Below are positions 1 to 5,471 of a stretch of DNA of 14,021 bases, piece after piece. Location of the stretch: assembly GCA_004375785.1 (NCBI GenBank), contig SOKM01000158.1:1-14021 (forward strand). The letters are read 5' to 3'. Every line of letters begins with the position of its first letter. Position 1 is the first letter of the stretch. Below the pieces are notes generated by a model. It made no database searches and had not been told where the DNA came from. It saw nothing but the letters and a program-made list of their open reading frames with translations. The translations under genes were made by a program, and so were the position numbers. This DNA is from Candidatus Cloacimonadota bacterium. GTDB taxonomy: Bacteria > Hydrothermota > E44-bin80.

Positions 1-577
1 GGCTTATGGTAAGACTGGGACCTATTCCACATAATTCTGAAACAGGCAGTTTTGCAGCCAATATAGGAAAATCTTCCTCCATTATTCTTGCAAATCCATC
101 CGGTTTATCCATATTGCTTGCCAGTTTAGCAAGAAGTTTGTTCGGTCCCATACCGACAGAGCAGGTTACCCCGAATTCCCTCTTTATATCCTTCTTTATT
201 TTAGTAACTATGTTTTCCACTGAATCAAAGAGTCTCAAGGACCCGGTAACATTCAGGAATGCTTCATCAACACTGAACACCTCTACAAGTGGAGTATAAG
301 TGAAGAATATGTCCATAACCTTTTTTGATACAGATTCATATTTAACAGGGTCAACAGGAATTAAAATTGCATAAGGACAAAGTTTTAATGCTTCCCTTAA
401 AGGCATGCCAGATTTGACCCCGTATGGTCTTGCCTCGTAAGAGGAAGTTGAAACAACCCCCCTTAATCCAAGACCTGTTCCCACTATAACTGGTTTACCC
501 TTTAATCTTGGGTCTGCCTGCTGCTCAACAGAAGCGAAGAATGCGTTCATATCAATGTGTAGAATAATCCTCTTCAT
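1..577 (-). CDS. dinB: Y-family DNA polymerase (DinB/Pol IV-like), 3' part cut by window edge
   Basis: This gene encodes a translesion DNA polymerase; 192 codons are visible and the rest lies beyond the left edge. The N-terminus HIDMNAFFASVEQ carries the first catalytic aspartate (D9) and the aromatic steric-gate region (F13/F14). SVDEAFLNVTG holds the catalytic pair D104/E105. CSVGMGPNKLLAKLASNMDK (about 139-158) is the conserved palm motif. LPVSELCGIGP (about 177-187) begins the helix-hairpin-helix thumb region. The little-finger domain and beta-clamp-binding tail would be in the missing part, so Pol IV versus another Y-family subgroup cannot be settled. The ATG is preceded by AGGAG at only about 2 nt and by GGGGA further upstream. 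It lies 5 nt after the stop of the small upstream gene, so the two are almost certainly co-transcribed. The family bypasses damaged template bases with low fidelity. Confidence 0.95.
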   Translation of the reverse strand, partial: MKRIILHIDMNAFFASVEQQADPRLKGKPVIVGTGLGLRGVVSTSSYEARPYGVKSGMPLREALKLCPYAILIPVDPVKYESVSKKVMDIFFTYTPLVEVFSVDEAFLNVTGSLRLFDSVENIVTKIKKDIKREFGVTCSVGMGPNKLLAKLASNMDKPDGFARIMEEDFPILAAKLPVSELCGIGPSLTIS

Positions 578-582
578 TGCTC

Positions 583-846
583 CTAATCCCCTGTATCTAT
601 GCCGAGCAGTTTCCATACCAAACTATCGGGATAAAAAACTATGTGGAATATATTAGCTCCGTCTGTAACTGAAAAGTGTCTAAGGAGTTCTTTCCCCTCT
701 CTTTCTTCCCATCTTAGAAGCACTTTTTCAATTTTGTATGTGTGTTTCTTCCAGACAAGGTTAAGTGGTGTTACCTTTGTTCTTTTGAAAGCGACCTCAC
801 ATTCTATTCTTTCATTTGTATCTTCAAACATTGTTTTGTTCCACAC
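583..846 (-). CDS. Small DUF6504-like protein paired with the Y-family polymerase
   Basis: This is a small protein of 87 residues, or 82 if it starts at the ATG at 831. It has no signal peptide or membrane segment. The pattern P-x2-LVW-x3-TYKIEKVLLRWEE, then FSVTDG, then a W near the end (FYPDSLVWKLL) resembles DUF6504. As I recall, members of that family carry a W-x-G-R-x-Y-x-V-x2-VL-x2-W core and a terminal D-x3-W-x-L strand, and often sit beside Y-family polymerase genes. Its stop lies 5 nt before the dinB-like start, which supports a functional link with translesion synthesis, but no biochemical role is known to me. The start is uncertain. GTG at 846 is hugged by a purine-rich AAGAGAAGA, while ATG at 831 has GGA 8 nt upstream. 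Reality of the gene is likely; the family assignment is from memory of the pattern. Confidence 0.7.
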   Translation of the reverse strand: MWNKTMFEDTNERIECEVAFKRTKVTPLNLVWKKHTYKIEKVLLRWEEREGKELLRHFSVTDGANIFHIVFYPDSLVWKLLGIDTGD

Positions 847-1139
847 TCTTCTCTTTTACCAGTGCCAAATACCTTCTCTCCGTTTCTTTTCCCTTTGCAC
901 TATGCCCTCTGCTCTATGCTGTGTTCCTTTCAGCCACGAATTAACTTATATTCTTACTGTAAACCATAGAATTTGTCGTTCTGAGGGCTTTGAAAAAGCC
1001 CGAAGAATCTCGCTGTTACCGTTGCACAGCAACCATTACCGTGCTGAGTGAAATCGAAGCACCAATTTCCGTTCATCACAGATAAACTCATACCGTTCTG
1101 AGTGCAACGAAGAACTTCCACCGTCGCATCGTCTTTTCC
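847..1139. repeat. Gene-free gap with small hairpins and a 7-bp tandem array
   Basis: No convincing gene lies here. The right part holds hairpin units with different stems: TTCT-GGGCTTT/AAAGCCC-AGAA (979-1007), GTTGC/GCAAC (1021-1033), GTGCT/AGCAC (1041-1062) and GTTCT/AGAAC (1095-1115). All but the first are introduced by ACC. The left part holds a 7-bp array on the + strand: ctttgca, ctatgcc, ctctgct, ctatgct (893-920). The segment 1062-1096 matches 3558-3592 in the other gap. The first hairpin has a perfect 7-bp inner stem but is not followed by a U-run on either strand, so it is not a standard terminator. No clear sigma-70 promoter for the downstream genes was found. Confidence 0.75.
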
Positions 1140-2249
1140 TTACTTCTCTACTTTATGTACCGGGAAGGTTCTGAATGTTTCGGCAACACCTTCGAGTTCC
1201 ATCAGGTAAAACCATTTTTTCTTTCCAGGTGCAAAAACGTGAATGTCTATAATGTAAAATCTTTGCTGGAGGGTGTCATTGAAAAAATATGTTCGAAAGG
1301 AACCACCCATTATTTTCTCATTATTCTCCCATATTCCTTCGAGTTTGTAACCTTCCCTTCCGAGAAATTCTACGCTTTTTCCATCAGTTTTCTTTTTCAC
1401 TATGATATCATTGTCGAGATAGAACGCTCCGATACTATCCCTGAGCTTGCAGGCATCATTGAAAGATATGCTTTCGACCATTTTCTTCTTCCAGCCAATT
1501 GAGATTAATCTATAAGGAAATTTCCTTACAAATTTTGCGAATGTTTTTATAGAATCTTCACCCATCCAGTAAAAACCTATGGGGAGGTCTATAGAAAAAT
1601 TGAATTCTTCCTTCAGTTTTTCCTCTTTTCCTTTCTCCCTGCCCGCTGAATAGATTAACCACTTTGTTCTTTCATAGGATGCCTTCTCAAAGTAGTTAAA
1701 AATAGTATTTCTGTTTTTTTTAATTATATCAACCAATTCTGGTTTACCCGGACTTGCAATAACGAGTAGATATTGACCAAATGCCCAGGGGTTGTTTTCA
1801 TCAAAGATAAAAGCCTCTCTCCTTTGAACCATCTCTTTTGCATTGTCAGTAAGCAGTGTTGATATAAGGTTTGATGCTTCGGATAAACCTCCTAAATAAC
1901 CTATGAGAATAAGATTTTTTCCGTAGATATAAGAAGAAAAGTTCTGGGGTAGTCCATGCATGAGTTCGTAGATTGTTTCCCTATTTGGCGTATATACGTC
2001 TCTTTCAAGGGCATCCTTTAGGACACCCTTTGTCTTAGACCAGTCATCCTCTTCTGCCAGGACAACAATAATATCCCTTTGACCTCCTGCTATAATTTGC
2101 TCTTTTTTACACCCGCTAACTATGAGAATAAAAATCGTAGACCACAAAGTGCACAGAGTTAACAGAGAGAAGACAGAGGATTCAATTTTATTATCTACAG
2201 GGATTTTAAGAGATTGAAGGAAAATTTTACTTTCTATATTTCTTTTCAT
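1140..2249 (-). CDS. DUF4837-type putative lipoprotein
   Basis: This is a 369-residue exported protein of unknown function. The C-terminal part reads GYKLEGIWENNEKIMGGSFR, followed by a strand-rich stretch and VFAPGKKKWFYLMELEGVAE. This matches the hallmark of DUF4837 as I remember it (RGLW-x-MGGPF, then APxxxKR, then LEAI). The earlier part also fits: a GGQRDIIVVLAEEDDW start, a central WAFGQYLLVIASP, and IDLPIGFYW before the R/W-rich middle. The N-terminus has KR near the start, a hydrophobic stretch (about 25-46) and a lipobox VSGC with the acylated cysteine at C47, so it is probably a lipoprotein. The signal peptide is long (46 residues), and its core is encoded by an inverted CACAGAG-type repeat (2141-2180). 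The start lies 15 nt after the xseA stop, so the two are probably co-transcribed. The upstream ribosome binding site is weak (AAGAG). No enzyme motif is visible. Confidence 0.75.
   Translation of the reverse strand: MKRNIESKIFLQSLKIPVDNKIESSVFSLLTLCTLWSTIFILIVSGCKKEQIIAGGQRDIIVVLAEEDDWSKTKGVLKDALERDVYTPNRETIYELMHGLPQNFSSYIYGKNLILIGYLGGLSEASNLISTLLTDNAKEMVQRREAFIFDENNPWAFGQYLLVIASPGKPELVDIIKKNRNTIFNYFEKASYERTKWLIYSAGREKGKEEKLKEEFNFSIDLPIGFYWMGEDSIKTFAKFVRKFPYRLISIGWKKKMVESISFNDACKLRDSIGAFYLDNDIIVKKKTDGKSVEFLGREGYKLEGIWENNEKIMGGSFRTYFFNDTLQQRFYIIDIHVFAPGKKKWFYLMELEGVAETFRTFPVHKVEK
2141..2180. repeat. CACAGAG-type repeat inside the lipoprotein gene
   Basis: On the + strand this reads ACCACAAAGTGCACAGAG, followed by TTAACAGAGAGAAGACAGAGGA, a degenerate run of (A)CAGAG words. 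Read on the coding (minus) strand it encodes residues 24-37 of the lipoprotein (S24, S25, V26, F27, S28, L29, L30, T31, L32, C33, T34, L35, W36, S37), much of the signal-peptide hydrophobic core. A related copy lies in the opposite orientation at 2305-2324. Confidence 0.6.
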
Positions 2250-2264
2250 TTCTTATATTCTCTT

Positions 2265-3524
2265 TCAATCACTGTTAATATTATTTTTTGTTTTTTTCTC
2301 TTTTGTCTCTGAGTCCTCTGTGGTTCGGAGATTTTTCTTGTCGACTATTGTTCTTACTTTTCCGTCTACAAATTCTATACTCAGTCTATCGTAAAGATTT
2401 ATATCTTTTATACTTGATACAATTTTCATTTCTGGTATCCTTCTTGTAATTGAATATCCTCTCCCGAGGACTGCCGATGGATCCAATCCATTGAGTCTTT
2501 TGTAAAGACCATCTTGTATCTGCAATTTTATCGAGTAGAGATAAGAAACCTTCGATATTACTCTTCTTTCATATTCATCTACCATCTGTTTTCTCTCTCT
2601 TATCATATCAATTACCCTTGCTATTCCGTATCTTTTTGTCAGGCTTTTCAGTTTTTCACTCTTCTGTTCAAAGTTGCTGAAAAGTAATCTTTTCATAGTT
2701 TGAAGAAGATGATTTATTCCATCGAGGATTTCCTTTTTATCCCTGACTGCAAGTTCTGCTGCTGCCGAAGGTGTTGGTGCACGCAGGTCAGCCACAAAAT
2801 CAGAAATGGTGAAATCTATCTCATGGCCGACAGCCGACACTACAGGGATTTCAGAAAGATATATTGCCCTTGCTACAATTTCCTCATTGAATGCCCAGAG
2901 GTCTTCTATTGAACCACCACCCCTTCCCACGATTAAAAGGTCAACATCTTTATATTCGTTGAATTCCTTCATTGCTTCTGCGAGCTCCTGGGCAGCACCT
3001 TCGCCCTGGACTCTGACAGGTTTTATAATAACTTCGATATAAGGCGCTCTTCTACTGAGAATATTAAGAATATCCTGAATTGCCGCACCACTGCTCGCTG
3101 TAATAACACCTATCTTTAAAGGAAAATCTGGTAGAGGTTTTTTATGCTCTTTATCAAAGAGTCCTTCTTCTTTTAGTTTTTTCTTGAGTTCTTCAAATCG
3201 GAGAGCAAGGTCGCCTATACCAACAGGTTTCATATCATAGACATATAATTGATAAACCCCCTGTTTCTCATACAGACCAATTCTTCCATAGGTGTTCAGT
3301 TCCATACCGTTTTCTGGCTTAAAAAGAATCTTTCTGTTTTCTTCTCTGAACATTACGCAGGAGAGTTGTGAAAATTCATCTTTCAATGAGAAATAGAAGT
3401 GACCTGAGGGATGGGCTTTAAAGTTTGAAATTTCTCCTCTCACCCATAAAAATCCGATTCCTTGTTCAATAATCTTTTTGATGAGCCTTGTAACTTCCCT
3501 AACTGTATATACTTTTTCTTCCAT
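2265..3524 (-). CDS. xseA: Exodeoxyribonuclease VII large subunit
   Basis: This is the catalytic subunit of exonuclease VII, which degrades single-stranded DNA to oligonucleotides in repair. It has 419 residues. The N-terminal OB-fold (about 1-100) includes LWVRGEISNFKAHPSGHFYF. The catalytic domain from about 124 carries KIGVITASSGAAIQDILN, GRGGGSIEDLWAFN and SAVGHEIDFTISDFVADLRA. D151, R201, H234 and D237 correspond to the residues known to matter in the E. coli enzyme. The predicted coiled-coil region (about 260-345) and the LDPSAVLGRGYSIT signature (348-361) follow. The last 20 residues (R400-D419) are a charged tail whose first part is encoded by a CACAGAG-type repeat, so this tail is probably a recent addition. 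No small-subunit gene (xseB) is in the window, although it is often adjacent. No strong Shine-Dalgarno sequence precedes the ATG. The repeat-filled gap upstream separates it from folD. Confidence 0.97.
   Translation of the reverse strand: MEEKVYTVREVTRLIKKIIEQGIGFLWVRGEISNFKAHPSGHFYFSLKDEFSQLSCVMFREENRKILFKPENGMELNTYGRIGLYEKQGVYQLYVYDMKPVGIGDLALRFEELKKKLKEEGLFDKEHKKPLPDFPLKIGVITASSGAAIQDILNILSRRAPYIEVIIKPVRVQGEGAAQELAEAMKEFNEYKDVDLLIVGRGGGSIEDLWAFNEEIVARAIYLSEIPVVSAVGHEIDFTISDFVADLRAPTPSAAAELAVRDKKEILDGINHLLQTMKRLLFSNFEQKSEKLKSLTKRYGIARVIDMIRERKQMVDEYERRVISKVSYLYSIKLQIQDGLYKRLNGLDPSAVLGRGYSITRRIPEMKIVSSIKDINLYDRLSIEFVDGKVRTIVDKKNLRTTEDSETKEKKTKNNINSD
2305..2324. repeat. CACAGAG-type repeat forming the XseA tail
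   Basis: On the minus (coding) strand this reads ACCACAGAGGACTCAGAGAC and encodes XseA residues T401-T407 (TTEDSET). It is inverted relative to the related copy at 2141-2180 in the next gene. The copies share ACCACA(R)AG at one end and AGAGGA/AGAGAC-type words. Confidence 0.6.
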
Positions 3525-3652
3525 TGTCTATTGCGTTTATTTACCGCTGCGGAGCAGCCAATCACCGTTCACCGCAGATGAATCCACACCGTCCCGAAGG
3601 GACTAATACCGTTGCGTAGTAACCATCTTCAGCCGTTGCATTGCAACCATTC

Positions 3653-3680
3653 TACATCCTACATCGTACATCATACATCC
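3653..3680. repeat. Four tandem TACATCN heptamers
   Basis: The + strand reads TACATCC, TACATCG, TACATCA, TACATCC with no interruption. The period is exact and only the seventh base varies. Confidence 0.85.
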
Positions 3681-3712
3681 CAAAATTTCACTTTTTACTT
3701 TTAACTTGTACT

Positions 3713-3740
3713 TTCGCTCTTCTCTCTTCGCTCTTCTCTG
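3713..3740. repeat. 14-bp tandem duplication
   Basis: TTCGCTCTTCTCTC at 3713-3726 is followed directly by TTCGCTCTTCTCTG at 3727-3740. The two differ only at the last base. Confidence 0.85.
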
Positions 3741-3786
3741 TTACTCTGGTACTCTGATGTTCTGATACTCTGATTTCTGCCTACTC

Positions 3787-4668
3787 CTAACTCTTCACTG
3801 TCTTTTCTCTCACTGCCTTGATAAGATTTGATAACAACATCATTGTGGTTACGGGACCAACACCGCCCGGAACAGGTGTTAAATATGCTACAGCTCCCGT
3901 CACAGCTTCAAAATCGACATCACCAACGAGTTTGTGTTTGCCTTCATTGTCCATTACAGAATTAATTCCTACATCAATCACAACCGCTCCCTTCTTTACC
4001 ATATCGCACTTTATGAATCCTGGATTACCAATCGCTACTATAAGAACTTCTGCCATTTTTGTAAAGAATGGTAAATTTCTGGTTTTTGAATGACATACTG
4101 TAACTGTAGCGTTTCCGTTTTTTTCTTTTATTAAAAAAAGATTTGCAAGTGGTTTCCCAACAATATTGCTTCTTCCGACTATGACTATATGCTTTCCCTC
4201 AACATCAATATTTTCGCATTCAAGTATTTTGAGAACTCCAAGTGGAGTGGATGGAGCGAAAAGAAACTTACCCTTCATAACTCTGCCGAGATTAACAGGG
4301 TTCATGCAATCTATATCCTTTAATGGAGAAACGGAGAGTAGAAGTTTTTCTCTATTAAAACTGGATGGGATAGGTTCCTGAATGAGTATACCGTGTATAT
4401 TTTTGTCTTCATTCAAATTTTTTATCTCATCGATTACATAAGCATCGTCGGCAGTCTCTTCGATTTTTCGGACATCAACTTCTATATTGAGCTTGGTAGA
4501 TATTCTTTTTATGGATTTTGTGTAAGAAAGGCTTGCAGGGTCTTCACCAATGTGGAGCACGGCCATTCTTGGAATGATATTCTCTGCGATTAAATCTTTT
4601 GTTTCTTGTAAAAGGTCTTCTTTTATCTCATTTGCAATTGCTCTACCATCAATTATTCTTGTCTTCAT
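3787..4668 (-). CDS. folD: Methylenetetrahydrofolate dehydrogenase / cyclohydrolase
   Basis: FolD interconverts 5,10-methylene-, methenyl- and 10-formyl-tetrahydrofolate in one-carbon metabolism. The protein has 293 residues from this ATG. An upstream TTG at 4695 is possible, but the ATG has AGGAAGG 6 nt upstream and gives the normal N-terminus MKTRIIDGRAIA. Visible motifs are LHIGEDPASLSYTKS (38-52), GILIQEPIP (93-101, Q97), SPLKDIDCMNPVNLG (114-128), APSTPLG (138-144), the nucleotide-binding VGRSNIVGKPLA (164-175), VTVCHSKT, GAVVIDVGIN and the terminal TPVPGGVGPVTT. At the position of the catalytic lysine (Y+4 in YVxxK) this protein has I53, with lysines at 51 and 54. Thermotoga maritima FolD, as I recall it, also lacks that lysine. 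The cyclohydrolase half-reaction may therefore be weak or absent. The start overlaps the ymdB 3' end by 20 nt, suggesting translational coupling. Confidence 0.96.
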   Translation of the reverse strand: MKTRIIDGRAIANEIKEDLLQETKDLIAENIIPRMAVLHIGEDPASLSYTKSIKRISTKLNIEVDVRKIEETADDAYVIDEIKNLNEDKNIHGILIQEPIPSSFNREKLLLSVSPLKDIDCMNPVNLGRVMKGKFLFAPSTPLGVLKILECENIDVEGKHIVIVGRSNIVGKPLANLFLIKEKNGNATVTVCHSKTRNLPFFTKMAEVLIVAIGNPGFIKCDMVKKGAVVIDVGINSVMDNEGKHKLVGDVDFEAVTGAVAYLTPVPGGVGPVTTMMLLSNLIKAVREKTVKS

Positions 4669-5449
4669 CGGGAACCTTCCTCTCAATTCTTTCAATTTTT
4701 AATGTTTTACCGGTAACATCATCTATTTCCACAAATATACCGTTCATCCTTCTGTCCTTTTTTGCTGCATCGAACCTCTCTGGAGTCTGCTTAAGGAAGA
4801 AATTGATTGAGGAGTATTTCTTCACGCCAATGACAGAATCAAAAGACCCTGTCATTCCTATATCAGTGATATAACCTGTGCCTTTTGGAAAGATAGACTC
4901 ATCGGCAGTTTGAACATGTGTATGCGTTCCGAATACCAGGGAGACCTTACCGTCTATGAACCAGGCAAACGCTTTCTTTTCAGCGGTTGTCTCGGCATGA
5001 AAATCAACAATAATAATTTTTGTTTCTTTTCGCATTTCATTAATAATTGTTTCCCCTACCCTGAATGGGCAGTCTATGTTTTTCATATATGTTCTTCCCT
5101 GAAGATTTATTACGCCAATTTTTCTTTCGTTATTCAATGAAAAAATCCTACTGCCTCTTCCCGGATTCATAGGCGGGTAATTTGCAGGTCTTAGTAGAAA
5201 ATCGGTCTCAGGAAGAAAATCGATGATTTCCTTCCTATCCCACACATGATTACCGCTTGTTATACAGTCAATCCCGTAAGAACGGATCTTTCTTGCAATC
5301 TTTGGGGTAATACCAAAACCACCGGCTGCATTTTCACCGTTTGCAATAGTGAAATCAGCAGAAAGCTCCTCTTTGATTTGCGGTAAAATCATTGAGAGTA
5401 GACATCTGCCGGGTCTGCCAACAATATCACCGATTATAAGTATCCTCAT
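4649..5449 (-). CDS. ymdB: YmdB-family metallophosphoesterase
   Basis: This is a 266-residue calcineurin-like phosphoesterase of the TIGR00282/YmdB family. In Bacillus subtilis, YmdB hydrolyses 2',3'-cyclic nucleotides and affects biofilm and motility decisions. Metal-binding motifs are all present: ILIIGDIVGRPGR (D8), ANGENAAGG (E39/N40), TSGNHVWD (N67/H68), IVDFHAETT (H151) and FGTHTHVQTADE (H176/H178). The ATG at 5449 was chosen because it starts exactly at the conserved MRILIIGDIVG. A longer reading from a TTG at 5482 would begin inside the rny gene. No good Shine-Dalgarno sequence precedes the ATG, which lies 22 nt after the rny stop, so translation may be coupled to rny. The rny-ymdB order is conserved in many bacteria. 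Confidence 0.95.
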   Translation of the reverse strand: MRILIIGDIVGRPGRCLLSMILPQIKEELSADFTIANGENAAGGFGITPKIARKIRSYGIDCITSGNHVWDRKEIIDFLPETDFLLRPANYPPMNPGRGSRIFSLNNERKIGVINLQGRTYMKNIDCPFRVGETIINEMRKETKIIIVDFHAETTAEKKAFAWFIDGKVSLVFGTHTHVQTADESIFPKGTGYITDIGMTGSFDSVIGVKKYSSINFFLKQTPERFDAAKKDRRMNGIFVEIDDVTGKTLKIERIERKVPDEDKNN

Positions 5450-5471
5450 TTTACAGTTATTCGTTATTAGT

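Larger units (their letters stand above)
3525..3786. repeat. Gene-free gap with hairpin units and several 7-8 bp tandem arrays
   Basis: No gene is supported here. Nearest xseA are hairpin units introduced by ACC or CC: GCTGC-gga-GCAGC (3546-3558), GTCCC-gaa-GGGAC (3591-3603), GTTGC-gta-GTAAC (3611-3623, one G-U pair) and GTTGC-att-GCAAC (3635-3647). Between the first two lies a weaker unit (GTTCA...TGAA). Four exact-period heptamers TACATCN follow (3653-3680), then ACTTTTN-like words (3690-3712). After these come a 14-bp near-perfect tandem duplication TTCGCTCTTCTCT[C/G] (3713-3740) and an ACTCTGAT-like octamer array (about 3736-3774). No convincing promoter or terminator was recognised. Confidence 0.8.

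Noticed and set aside
6..299. 97-residue open frame on the + strand at the left edge
   Set aside because: It is the antisense shadow of the Y-family polymerase, whose motifs on the minus strand are unmistakable.
979..1007. Strong hairpin as an intrinsic terminator for the DUF4837 gene
   Set aside because: No U-run follows the stem on either strand. It fits better as a member of the local hairpin family.
641..1051. 136-residue open frame on the + strand over the left gap
   Set aside because: It runs antisense to the DUF6504-like gene and through repeat DNA. Its protein is rich in Ser/Phe/Leu from repeat translation, with no family signature.
1140..2249. DUF4837 protein start at the internal TTG (L35) to avoid the repeat-encoded part
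   Set aside because: It would remove the basic n-region needed for export and leave only 12 residues before the lipobox cysteine.
3653..3774. Possible CRISPR-like array
   Set aside because: Units are 7-14 bp with no 20-40 bp repeat/spacer structure and no cas genes nearby.
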